Positions 1 through 8,800 of a DNA stretch of 64,000 nt are shown in pieces. The notes beneath the pieces are model-generated. The model did no database searches. It was given only the letters and a program-made list of their open reading frames with translations, and was not told the origin of the DNA. Position 1 is the first letter of the stretch, and each line of letters begins with the position of its first letter. Both the position numbers and the translations under genes were made by a program. Source of the DNA: Sphingobacteriaceae bacterium (GTDB lineage Bacteria > Bacteroidota > Bacteroidia > B-17B0 > Aurantibacillaceae); NCBI GenBank assembly GCA_002319075.1, contig NVQB01000001.1:4712001-4776000 (forward strand), in the 5' to 3' direction.

Positions 1-209
1 TGATTTCTTATTCATAAACTAGATATGGGATTTAGCCTAACTGATTGTAAAAATAATGACTTTTCAGATTCAAAACTTCCTTCTATATGTATTTGGCTTG
101 AAATTTTTTGGGATAGGTTAAAGAATCTTTCGGTTAAACAACTTTTAAGTTTAGATTTGGTACATTCAATTACGCACAAATATACCACAACTTTCAACAA
201 TAGATCGTT

Positions 210-1436
210 ATGAATAAAAAGGGGATCGAATCGAAACGACTCAAAAACTATCGAGAAGGCCAAATATCAAACGTACAAAGATTTCTACAACTTTATAAGG
301 TTTTGGATGAAACTCAGAATTTTGAAGAATTTTTATCAGGGAATTATATTAAAATACAATCTAAAATCGACGAGTATTGTTGTAAACAGAAGAGCAACGG
401 TGCAATAGTGAATTTGGTATGGCTTGTCACCCTAGCTGATGCTTTACACACAACTACAGAGCAAACTAAAAAAAGTGTTGTAGTATCTAATGCTGATAGA
501 TTAAAAGATCTCATTGGCTTAAAGATAGTTGACGAGCTCAATCCACAAATGCGGAACATTTTAACTTGGGATTTTGAGCGCCGAACGTGGAAAAATAAAG
601 AAAATAAAATAGCTTTTCTTAATGCCACAATTGAAACAATTAAGGCAGAAATAAACGGAGAAAAGGACAATCTTATTGAGAAATACATTGGAATATTACT
701 AGATTTTTGTCTTTATCATTTTGATAAGATTATCAATGACTTGAAGGATATTGATTTTCAAGGTAGAGGTTTCGACAGAGAGAGTGTTCACGACACCTGT
801 AATAAACTAAAAGAGATTTCCAATAAAACTATGTTGAAAGACGCTATTGATGATGAAATGAAATCCGGATTTTTAAACATGTATAAGCCTATAGCACAAT
901 CATTTTTAGAAGGACTTTTTAAATCGTCAAAAAGATATGATTATATTATAACTGCATTCATAACAGCACAAGACGATTTTAGAAACTACATGGAGGGTTT
1001 GCTTGGTTCAATAACAAGTAACAATATTTCGAACTTAAAAGCGAGTCTTCAAAATGAAAACGTTGACGAGTTTATTGATATTATTCACACAGTTTTCGCA
1101 GGTATTCCTTACCATTTATCCAAAAAATCTGGCGAGAATTACTATCACTCAATTATTCATTCAATGATGTACGTCACCGGATGCAACGTAAAGTCAGAAG
1201 AAGCTGTAAACAATGGAAGAATTGACTCGGTTGTTGAGTTTGATAATCTTACTTATATAATAGAATACAAAACTTCTGACAGTACTTCTGCTATTAAACA
1301 AATAAAAGAACGCAGGTATTACGAGAAATACTCTGGTAATAACAAAAAGATTGTTATGCTGGGAATTTCGTTTAGTTTATCTGAGAGAAATATTAATCGA
1401 GAGTATGAAAAGGAATATTATAATAACGGACAATAA
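210..1436 (+). CDS. PD-(D/E)XK nuclease-superfamily protein (PDDEXK_9/DUF1703 type) without AAA domain
   Basis: This 408-residue protein ends in a domain like PDDEXK_9 (DUF1703). Seen are FAGIPYHL at about 296-303, a YYHS motif at 311-314, GRID (D339), EYK (E352, K354) and Q364, then a hydrophobic strand GISFSL. These match the D...ExK core expected of a nuclease fold. In the family this domain usually follows an AAA-ATPase-like half. Here residues 1-230 are mostly helical, have no Walker motif, and I do not recognise them. The ATG at 210 is used because an in-frame stop lies at 201-203. No clear ribosome site is visible. Its AT-rich character and its position beside a repeat array suggest an accessory gene. 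A DNA-acting or defence role is inference only. Confidence 0.75.
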   Translation: MNKKGIESKRLKNYREGQISNVQRFLQLYKVLDETQNFEEFLSGNYIKIQSKIDEYCCKQKSNGAIVNLVWLVTLADALHTTTEQTKKSVVVSNADRLKDLIGLKIVDELNPQMRNILTWDFERRTWKNKENKIAFLNATIETIKAEINGEKDNLIEKYIGILLDFCLYHFDKIINDLKDIDFQGRGFDRESVHDTCNKLKEISNKTMLKDAIDDEMKSGFLNMYKPIAQSFLEGLFKSSKRYDYIITAFITAQDDFRNYMEGLLGSITSNNISNLKASLQNENVDEFIDIIHTVFAGIPYHLSKKSGENYYHSIIHSMMYVTGCNVKSEEAVNNGRIDSVVEFDNLTYIIEYKTSDSTSAIKQIKERRYYEKYSGNNKKIVMLGISFSLSERNINREYEKEYYNNGQ

Positions 1437-1562
1437 AGGTAGAACTTCAACATGGCGTTAAGGTATTCTTAAGCAGTTTTCCGTGGATGTACACTAAAAT
1501 TAAGAGAAGAAATTATATTAAACATCTGAGGTACTCAAAAGGTAACCAATCAAAACAGGCGA

Positions 1563-1588
1563 ATTATCCATCAATATTGACGGATAAT
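1563..1588. promoter_or_regulatory. 26-bp near-perfect palindrome
   Basis: Outer arms ATTATCC and GGATAAT flank a perfect inner palindrome TCAATATTGA. The only non-complementary pair is A1570/C1581, which becomes a G-U wobble in minus-strand RNA. It lies between the nuclease-like gene and a promoter-like box upstream of the tandem array. It could be a dimeric regulator site or a structured RNA element. No T-run follows, so a terminator is unlikely. Confidence 0.55.
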
Positions 1589-1625
1589 ATTTAGAATACA
1601 GCTTTTAGTCTGTAGATTTTTAGCA

Positions 1626-1633
1626 TATCTTTG
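1626..1633 (+). promoter_or_regulatory. Promoter -7 box (TATCTTTG) upstream of repeat array
   Basis: TATCTTTG matches the Bacteroidota consensus TAnnTTTG and ends 31 nt before the first repeat unit. No convincing -33 TTG lies 17-23 nt upstream, so this is a half-promoter match. If used, it would transcribe the tandem array in the plus direction. Confidence 0.35.
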
Positions 1634-1664
1634 TACAAGCGACTTCGACATTTTGACCCTCCGC

Positions 1665-2390
1665 CTGACAGTCAAACCGTGCTTAAATGCGCTGGTCATG
1701 GACTACGCTCGATCTGACAGTCAAACCGTGCTTAAATGCGCGGTCATGGACTACGCTCGATCTGACAGTCAAACTGTGCTTAAATGCGCGGTCATGGACT
1801 ACGCTCGATCTGACAGTCAACTGTGCTTAAATGCGCTGGTAATGGACTACGCTCGATCTGACAGTCAAACCGTGCTTAAATGCGCGGTCATGGACTACGC
1901 TCGATCTGACAGTCAAACTGTGCTTAAATGCGCTGGTAATGGACTACGCTCGATCTGACAGTCAAACTGTGCTTAAATGCGCTGGTAATGGACTACGGTC
2001 GATCTGACAGTCAAACTGTGCTTAAATGCGCGGTCATGGACTACGGTCGATCTGACAGTCAAACTGTGCTTAAATGCGCTGGTCATGGACTACGCTCGAT
2101 CTGACAGTCAAATCGTGCTTAAATGCGCGGTCATGGACTACGGTCGATCTGACAGTCAAACTGTGCTTAAATGCGCGGTCATGGACTACGCTCGATCTGA
2201 CAGTCAAACTGTGCTTAAATGCGCGGTCATGGACTACGCTCGATCTGACAGTCAAACTGTGCTTAAATGCGCGGTCATGGACTACGCTCGATCTGACAGT
2301 CAAACTGTGCTTAAATGCGCTGGTAATGGACTACGCTCGATCTGACAGTCAAACTGTGCTTAAATGCGCTGGTCATGGACTACGCTCGAT
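1665..2390. repeat. Tandem array of 15 near-identical 48/49-bp units
   Basis: Units begin CTGACAGTCAA at 1665, 1714, 1762, 1810, 1858, 1906, 1955, 2004, 2052, 2101, 2149, 2197, 2245, 2293 and 2342. Nine are 48 bp and six are 49 bp; the extra base is usually a T making GCTGG from GCGG. Other differences are single bases (ACTGTG/ACCGTG, GGTCAT/GGTAAT, ACGCTC/ACGGTC). Every unit has an ACAGT-CAA-ACTGT-like inverted repeat able to form a small hairpin. Open frames cross the array on both strands, but the mix of 48 and 49 bp breaks each of them, so I do not call protein. There are no variable spacers. Confidence 0.95.
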
Positions 2391-2450
2391 CTGACGGCGC
2401 ACACGCCAATTGGCTTTAAATCCATTGGATAGTAATGCTGCTCCATCTGA
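2391..2450. repeat. Possible diverged edge copy of the tandem repeat
   Basis: The segment begins CTGAC and runs into another CATCTGAC near 2441. In between it keeps resemblance to the unit (GCTTTAAAT, then ATTGGATAGTAATG, then GCTGCTCCATCTGAC). It looks like a degenerate, slightly longer copy at the array edge. Similarity is by eye only. Confidence 0.35.
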
Positions 2451-2481
2451 CCGAGAGCTCACCCATAGTCTCGTGTGAAAA

Positions 2482-2667
2482 TTATTTTCCGTCGGTTGTG
2501 TAGGTCACTGTTTTTGTCGCAGCGGCGCTATCCTGAGAAAGCCCCATGTCTTTGACTTTTCCCTGCCCGGTACCAACAGGGTCGTCTGTAGCGGTTTCTG
2601 GTTTGCAGGCGCTCATACAAGCGGTAAGAATAAAAATGGTGATTAAAGTCTGAACAAGTAATTTCAT
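2482..2667 (-). CDS. Small predicted lipoprotein, 61 aa
   Basis: Starting at the ATG at 2667 gives an N-terminus MKLLVQTLITIFILTAC, a typical lipoprotein signal with LTAC as the lipobox; a second Cys four residues later (MSAC) is an alternative. The mature part is about 45 residues, rich in Thr, Asp and Gly, with no recognisable domain. The frame stays open upstream to 2739, but that extension lacks signal character. It stands alone between the repeat array and a stretch with no clear gene. Function unknown. Small size makes the call moderate. Confidence 0.5.
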   Translation of the reverse strand: MKLLVQTLITIFILTACMSACKPETATDDPVGTGQGKVKDMGLSQDSAAATKTVTYTTDGK

Positions 2668-3016
2668 AAAAGTTTTTTCTGGTATACTGAAAAGATGATG
2701 CCATGTGGTAATGCGATTCAAAGAGCAGTATTTCGCCACCGACCAAAGCGGGATATAGCGGCGGGCAGGGCCCTCAGAAGCGAAAGGCCAGAGGGAGATA
2801 AACCAGGCCCTTCTGCTTCATAGGGAGGCGCCCAAAAAATTCCTGGATCAGGCTCAAAAGGAGTGGTTTAAAATTCACCCGCTTTATACCAGCTCCCTGG
2901 TTCCTTGCACAATACTCCCTACTTACCCCGTACATATCCCGTCTTTTAGTACGAAACACATCCATTCACTCAGCTTCTCATACACCTTCCCTCAGAGGTC
3001 AAGGCACTCTTACTCA
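2668..3016. other. Gene-free stretch
   Basis: Only short open frames without signals or family resemblance are present (for example 2774-2965 on the minus strand). I see no RNA gene, clear terminator or mobile-element end. The stretch looks richer in GC than the core genes further right. Confidence 0.5.
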
Positions 3017-3053
3017 TTCGTCCAATTTTTCGTCCAATTTCCAGCTATCTTTG
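3017..3053 (+). promoter_or_regulatory. 12-bp direct repeat plus -7 box TATCTTTG
   Basis: TTCGTCCAATTT occurs twice head to tail at 3017-3028 and 3029-3040. TATCTTTG at 3046-3053 then fits the TAnnTTTG consensus. The repeat covers the place where a -33 element would sit, and no TTG is present there, so an activator-bound promoter is plausible. The box ends only 3 nt before the ATG at 3057, which implies a leaderless message. Confidence 0.5.
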
Positions 3054-3056
3054 TAT

Positions 3057-3635
3057 ATGGCATTTCAGGTCGGTGATATAAAACTCTCAGGTACTGTATA
3101 TGGTATTTCTTTTTACCACAGTGTCTTTGGCTGGCTGGCCAGGGCCAAGGGAGGGCCGGGCCGCAAACAATTCAAAACCTCACCGGCATTTGTCCGATCA
3201 AGAGAGAACAGCGAGGAATTCACAGCCTGTGCCCGCGCTGCTGCTGCTCTGCGCCGCCTGGTAATAAGACACACTGGTTATAAAGATAAAACCCTTTACC
3301 ACCGCCTTATGAAGTTGATGCGCCTGCTCGCCGATAACGATAAGGTCTCCCTTCGTGGAAAGCGCGACCCAATGAAAGGGATGCAGACAAGCGAAGCCCT
3401 GTCACTTTTAAAGGAATTCAAAATAAGCGAAAATCTTTGCTTGTATGATCTTCTGCTTATAAAAGGGTTGGTTAAAAAAACTCATGAGAAAGTGAAGGAA
3501 TGCAAGACAGCTGCTATTAAACGAAGACGAACCAAAAAGCTATCGCCTTTTTATCCTCTTCACAAAGTTCTGCCGCCACACCTGTCTTTAAGCCCGGGCC
3601 AGAAACACATACAGGTTAACACTGCTTTCGGTTAA
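3057..3635 (+). CDS. Bacteroidota orphan-family conserved protein, 192 aa
   Basis: The N-terminus (MAFQVGDIKLSG, GISFYHS, FGWLARAKGG, SPAFVRSREN) resembles a family I know only as hypothetical proteins of Bacteroidota, with pattern GxIKLxGT..SFYKS..G.LARxKGG..F.RTREN. The central part has YKDKTLYHRLMKLMRLL, and the C-terminal 60 residues are basic. The tail may be shorter than in typical members. The ATG at 3057 is preferred over the in-frame TTG at 3051 because the -7 box overlaps that TTG. Function is unknown; the basic character could suit nucleic-acid binding, which is inference. It looks GC-richer than most of the window, consistent with accessory origin. Confidence 0.7.
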   Translation: MAFQVGDIKLSGTVYGISFYHSVFGWLARAKGGPGRKQFKTSPAFVRSRENSEEFTACARAAAALRRLVIRHTGYKDKTLYHRLMKLMRLLADNDKVSLRGKRDPMKGMQTSEALSLLKEFKISENLCLYDLLLIKGLVKKTHEKVKECKTAAIKRRRTKKLSPFYPLHKVLPPHLSLSPGQKHIQVNTAFG

Positions 3636-3761
3636 AGGCGCAGAAATTATTTATAGGCTTAGCACCTGCATTACAATCAAACTTTATTTTCTTCCCCACA
3701 GCTTTTGCGCCTGGTCCAAAGAATTTTTGTAAAGAAAATTTTGAGCGATTATCTAAAAAGG

Positions 3762-3846
3762 AAAAGGGGATAGAATTTACATAAAAAACAAATGCTCACA
3801 CAACGCAGTTTATTTTTATTTTAATTGTAAATTCTATCGCCCTTTT
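3762..3846. terminator. Large inverted repeat between convergent genes
   Basis: AAAAGGGGATAGAATTTAC (3762-3780) is matched by GTAAATTCTATCGCCCTTTT (3827-3846), a 19-20 bp stem with one bulged base and a 46-nt A/T-rich centre that can itself fold imperfectly. A-rich sequence lies outside the left arm and a T-run outside the right arm. It sits between convergent genes ending at 3635 and 3990, so a bidirectional terminator is the simplest reading. The long centre also fits a MITE-like relic. Confidence 0.55.
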
Positions 3847-3989
3847 TTTGCTGAGTAAATAGACATCTAAATAATGTCAATAACCATACCATAACGTAAA
3901 TAAAGGGCTGTAGCCTGTGTTGGGGAAAAACCTGTGAAAAAAAATCTACATTGTGAGTATTAAAATCTTCAAAATGAGATTTTAACGCT

Positions 3990-4640
3990 TTATTTGTGCT
4001 TTAACTGCGTGATAGTTTCGAGAGGTTTTGGAGAATTAAAGACCGTATTACCGGCAACCAAAACATCGGCACCGCAATCTATTAAATTTTTGTAATTAAC
4101 CAGGTCAACCCCACCGTCAATTTCTATAAGAGCCTTTGAATTTTTTTGAGTAATCATTTGTTTCAGGCGAATCACTTTATTGTAAGTGTTCTCAATAAAT
4201 TTTTGTCCGCCAAAACCAGGATTCACACTCATCATGCAAACCAGGTCAATGTCTTGAATGATATCTTCGAGTACATGAACAGGGGTGTGAGGATTGAGAG
4301 CCACACCGGCTTTCATGCCCAGATGTTGAATGTTTTGAATTGTACGGTGTAAGTGCGTGCAAGCTTCGTAATGCACGGTTAAAGTCTCAGCGCCGGCATC
4401 TTTAAAGGCCTGTGTGAATTTGTCAGGATCCACGATCATCAAATGCACATCAAGTGGCTTTTTAGCGAACTTCTGTAATGCTTTAATAACAGGGAAGCCA
4501 AAGGAAATATTGGGTACAAAAACCCCATCCATAACATCCACGTGAAACCAATCAGCATCGCTGCTATTTATCAATTCAATATCCGCTTGAAGATTAGCAA
4601 AGTTTGCAGATAATACCGAAGGAGCAACAAGATGTGACAT
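3990..4640 (-). CDS. rpe: Ribulose-phosphate 3-epimerase
   Basis: Interconverts D-ribulose 5-phosphate and D-xylulose 5-phosphate in the pentose phosphate pathway, in the cytosol. At 216 residues it has the normal family length. The TIM-barrel landmarks are in order: SVLSANFANL near the N-terminus, the metal-site motifs DVMDGVFVPNISFG and HLMI, MSVNPGFGGQKFI, and the phosphate-binding EIDGGV near the C-terminus. The ATG at 4640 fits the family N-terminus. A -7 box at 4664-4671 lies upstream. It is transcribed alone and is the first clear core gene after the accessory left end. Confidence 0.97.
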   Translation of the reverse strand: MSHLVAPSVLSANFANLQADIELINSSDADWFHVDVMDGVFVPNISFGFPVIKALQKFAKKPLDVHLMIVDPDKFTQAFKDAGAETLTVHYEACTHLHRTIQNIQHLGMKAGVALNPHTPVHVLEDIIQDIDLVCMMSVNPGFGGQKFIENTYNKVIRLKQMITQKNSKALIEIDGGVDLVNYKNLIDCGADVLVAGNTVFNSPKPLETITQLKHK

Positions 4641-4663
4641 AGAAAAACTAATTTTTGTGTCGG

Positions 4664-4671
4664 CAAAGATA
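4664..4671 (-). promoter_or_regulatory. -7 promoter box of rpe
   Basis: Read on the minus strand this is TATCTTTG, matching TAnnTTTG, 23 nt upstream of the rpe ATG. No well-spaced -33 TTG is apparent. Confidence 0.5.
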
Positions 4672-4741
4672 AAGAATGATCGGCAATTTAAGTTGTTTTT
4701 TATTTTTCACAGACTTAATTGAGAGATAAATAAGCAAAAAT

Positions 4742-5749
4742 TTAGTGCAGGTACATCCTGTTTTTGAGAATAAAATAAGCCATGTAATTGTATTGCTGCT
4801 GTGTAAATCTGCAGCGCAGTCCGTAGTGCGACATCAGGTTGTCGCAGGGTGGCAGATAAAAATCGCCATGGCCGTCTTTTAATCCTTTGGTATTGGAGCA
4901 ATTCCAGGTTGCAGAGACAAAAGTTTGAGTGGTAGCAACTGATGGGTAGGGGTCGGCTTCCGTATCGCAAAAACCATCACCATGTTCCTCGCAATTTTGC
5001 ATATTAATACGGTTAACAAATTCGCGCGTACCGATCGGAGTACTGACATTTGTAGGTGGCTGTGGAGTAACGGCAGCTGCGGTACCTGGATTGATCTCAG
5101 CGTAAGTATGCGGAAGACCAAAAAAATGGCCCATGGCATGGAGCAAACCCTCACCCTTAAACCCGAGTGCATTTGGTTTCGCCACATCGATGTACTGAAC
5201 AACTATACCATTAATTGCGGGTGGCGTAGTAGGGGTAGCTGGTGTGGACGTGTAAGCGTAATTGTTTTCCGGCACGTCGGGAAGTGCTGGCACAAGCTCG
5301 TTTGGAAGATAGATTCCCAAAGTATTTTCCATATAATAATTATTCATGGCGACCTGGCCATTTCCGAAGGGCTTCCATTTGTCGTAATTATAGTCCGGTA
5401 TAACTACAAGCTTACAGTATTCGAACGACACACAGATATTGCTAAAAGCATTATTTAAAATAGTAATTACCGAATTGAGCTTTGCCTGGATAATGGGAGT
5501 ATTTGTAGTATTCAGCAGGTTAAAGGTCGTATCCTGTATCAGGTAGAACACAACAGAGAATTTTTTATCCAGACAGGTATCATGCAGAAGCTTATTTACG
5601 AGAGCGGCTTGTGTATTTGCCGGCTGGTATTTTTTCTGGGAAGTTTTAGGAGCTTCTTTTGTAGCTTGTTTTGGAGCATTCTGTTTTACCTGGCCAAAGA
5701 AACTGGATAGTAAAAAAGTAAACAAAACTATCAGGGAAATTTTTTTCAA
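4742..5749 (-). CDS. M43 (pappalysin)-type metalloprotease homologue with substituted catalytic Glu
   Basis: A 335-residue exported protein. It starts at TTG 5749, since no ATG is available and the signal peptide MKKISLIVLFTFLLSSFFGQ begins there. The metzincin zinc motif is HAMGHFFGLPH (residues 204-214): the three His are present, but the catalytic Glu is Ala205 (codon at 5135-5137). The following CDTEADPYP and the Met-turn-like DNLMSHY are kept, as is a C-terminal RMYLH shared with its paralogue at 10611. It should bind zinc but is probably a weak or inactive peptidase. It is divergent from the PKD giant at 5821, 71 bp away. No T9SS tail is seen, so a periplasmic or surface-associated location is inferred. 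Confidence 0.85.
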   Translation of the reverse strand: MKKISLIVLFTFLLSSFFGQVKQNAPKQATKEAPKTSQKKYQPANTQAALVNKLLHDTCLDKKFSVVFYLIQDTTFNLLNTTNTPIIQAKLNSVITILNNAFSNICVSFEYCKLVVIPDYNYDKWKPFGNGQVAMNNYYMENTLGIYLPNELVPALPDVPENNYAYTSTPATPTTPPAINGIVVQYIDVAKPNALGFKGEGLLHAMGHFFGLPHTYAEINPGTAAAVTPQPPTNVSTPIGTREFVNRINMQNCEEHGDGFCDTEADPYPSVATTQTFVSATWNCSNTKGLKDGHGDFYLPPCDNLMSHYGLRCRFTQQQYNYMAYFILKNRMYLH

Positions 5750-5820
5750 GGCCTTTGGGTTAAGGTTAAATAATTATTATATTTATAATTGATAAGCCCA
5801 AATTAATAATTTTTCCCAAG
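5750..5820. promoter_or_regulatory. Divergent promoter region, module copy 1
   Basis: 71 bp separate the TTG start of the protease homologue from the ATG of the PKD protein. TATATTTA at 5778-5785 is one base off TAnnTTTG for the plus strand. The spacer shares a TTTGGGT near the protease start, a TTATATTT core and a terminal AATTTTTC-like stretch with the 70-bp spacer at 11481-11550. Confidence 0.45.
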
Positions 5821-8800
5821 ATGTACAAGCAAAGATCAGTCTCCTTTCTTTTTCTATGTTTGCTTTTATGTTTTAAATCAGGTTTGGGACAGATTACGGC
5901 AACACCGTCTTTTACAGGTTGCGCGCCCTACTCGGTATTACTGTCAGGCCCCGCAGGAGCTACCAATATTTATTGGACATTTGGATCAGCAATGGGTTCG
6001 GCTACTTTGAGTACTCCAAATCCCATTTTTTCAACTCCCGGAACTTACAATATAACCTATACCGCTCTTGTAAATAACGCGCCTGTTAACTATACCGCGC
6101 AAATTTTGGTAAAGGCGAAACCGAGTGCAAGTTATGTCGCAAACATTGCTCAAAATCATTGTGCTCCTGTGGCGGTGAGCTTTAATGGGTCGGGGGGAAG
6201 CCCCGGAAGTATTTATGTATGGGCTTTTGGAGATTTGAGTGCTCTCGGGTCAGGAGCGAGTGTTACGCATACTTACCTTACAGCTAATAGTTTTGTGCCC
6301 ATATTAACAGTGATTGACGCTGTAAGTGGTTGCACTGCTACAGCACTTAATGTTACTACCGTCAATGTTTCGTCTCCGCCTGTCTTAACTCTAAATTCTT
6401 CCAATGGTTTTAATGCCTGTGCTCCTCCCTTTACAAGTAACTTCGATGCTAATGGCAGCGCTACGGGATCACCTTTGGGCGGTGCACTTACTTATGCCTG
6501 GTCATTTAACGCAGGTAATCCCTCTAATGCCGCTGGTGTGTCATCAGGAGCTATTACTTTTGGCGCCGGCATTCATACAATAACGCTAACGGGTACAGAT
6601 AACAACCAATGCAGTGGTACCAAAACAGAGTACGTGTCTGTTGTAAGCCCTAGTTTAACAGCTAATTTTCCTGGTACTGTATGTATTAATGCTGCTATAC
6701 CAGGCACCATCACAACAAATCAGTCTATCGCTACCGTTAGTGTCTTGGGAATTCCGGGGTCAACGGCTCTTCCGGTATTTAATGGTGTATTTGTAGAGGA
6801 CACCGTATTTCTTTCGAACATACCTCCGTTTATAGCAGGATTAAATACTCTGGTAGTTAGCGTTCAACCTGCGGGTTGCCCTGCACTGACTTACACACAG
6901 GCTGTATTCGTCGAATCGATTACTGCAAGTTTTTCATGGGTAAACCCCACAGTTACCTGCCATAATCCGCTTATAGCTAACTTCGTAAATCAAACTACTT
7001 TAAATACCAGTAGCATTCTTACCTATACCTGGAATGCCGACAATGCGCCGATTAACTATAATCATGGAACTCCTTCAAGCTCGATCATTGTAGGATCGGC
7101 AAGTCCTTCATTCACTTTTACTCAGAATCATCCAAATCCTTACACCATTTACCAACCTTTCCAGCCCATGATTACGCTTATTGCGGAATCGCCTTTTGGT
7201 TGCAAATCTAAATTTTTACTGGATGGCTCTATCCTAATAAGACCCACCGCGTTTTTCAAGAAAGATACAATGCAGGGCTGCGTGCCTTTGGTCGTCACAT
7301 TTACGGATGTGAGCACCTCGCACACCAACTTTCCAATTACAAGTTACACCTGGTGCAGTGGCACAGCGCCACCTACCTACACAACAGGTACCATCTCTAG
7401 TCCACCCCCTTTTGGTAGTGGAATTCCAACCATCAGTGTCACGTATTCTATCCCTGGTACCTATCACCCTTATTTAATAATTGCGACTGCCGGAGGATGT
7501 TCGGATATTTCATTTCTGGACTCCATCGTAGTAGCAGCTCCGCCTGTTTTAAGCGCTACTTTTCCTGCGTCTGTTTGTGCCGGACAACCCTTTACGATGT
7601 CGTTGAGCAGCACACCGAGCTCTACTTTGGTAGATCACTGGCATGTTACTACAGATACCTCTTTTTTCTCCGGATGCGTCACCTCCTCAAATCCCTCTTT
7701 TGCAATGACACATCCGGGAACCCACTCAGTCACCGTAACAGGATATACGGCCGGCTGCAAGGGTGAAACGGCTTTAGCACAGACTGTACTCGTAAAGGGG
7801 CCGGTTGGAAAATTCAGGATGATCACGGATTGCAGTGGCAACAAACGTGAGGTAAATTTTAATGTTCGCCTTCAGGAAGCTGCCTCTGCGACACTCAATT
7901 TTGGAGACGGCAATAGTACAACCTTATCTGGTAATCCATCCGGTTCTGTAAGCTACACCACCGGTATTAGTCATATTTACGCTATAAGTGGAAATTACAC
8001 GGTTACGCTCACCAGCTCCGGCAATAATGGGTGCGCACCTTATGTGTTTCAGCAGATCGCCAAAATAAGAAGTGCAAAAGCCAACATCCTTTATAATGGC
8101 AATCCCATTCCCGCCCTACCAGCAGCTATGGCATGTGTGAGGGATCCCTATGATTTTACCGGAAAATATTCAACCGATCACGATCTAAGCTGCGAGAGTC
8201 ATTACACCTGGTTTTATGAAGCGCCCACTTATACCCTGGCTCCTGCGCACATGAATTTTATTTCATCACCTCCACATCCGAGGGAAAATTTCTCCTCGGT
8301 AATAATGCCGCCGCCGATTTATTTTATGGTTGTTGACCCCATCTCGCGTGATACTTTTCGCTATGCAGGCACTTACACCATTGGTTTGCGTGTAAAAGAT
8401 ATTAATGGCTGCATCGACGAACAAAGAATACCATTTCGAATAAGCAGTGCTGTACCTGTATTTACCTTCGCGCAAAATCCGGCATGTTTATCTGCCGGTG
8501 AAGTTACTGTGATAAATACGACACAAAACGCGCAGATCCCTCCCGATACCATTACCAGCTATACCTGGAACTTTGGCGATAATACCGCTGATACGAGTGG
8601 TAACAATCCTTATTTTATTCCCAAACATAAATATTACAATACACCACCTCCAAGCCAAACCTTTGCAGTAATGTGTATCGCGTCGAACGATGCGGGCTGT
8701 ATTGACACGACGATTCATGCTATTCAAATAAATAATCCTATCCCTAACTTTTTTCCGAGTACCTCCTTTCCATGCGTACCAAAGGGTTCGGCCGGACTGG

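Noticed and set aside
1597-1619. Terminator of the nuclease-like gene (TACAG/CTGTA stem, then T-rich)
   Set aside because: The stem is only 5 bp with an 8-nt loop and lies 160 nt past the stop; too weak to call.
1665-2390. CRISPR array
   Set aside because: The whole unit repeats; there are no unique spacers, and no cas genes are in the window.
1653-2394. Repeat-encoded proteins on either strand
   Set aside because: The mixture of 48- and 49-bp units shifts frame, so each open frame covers only part of the array; no start signals or domain.
2774-2965. 63-residue minus-strand open frame
   Set aside because: No family resemblance, signal peptide or start signals.
3762-3846. Insertion-sequence ends
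   Set aside because: No transposase lies between or near the arms, and no target duplication is obvious.
4982-5458. 158-residue plus-strand open frame
   Set aside because: Antisense to the M43 protease gene, which has clear family motifs.
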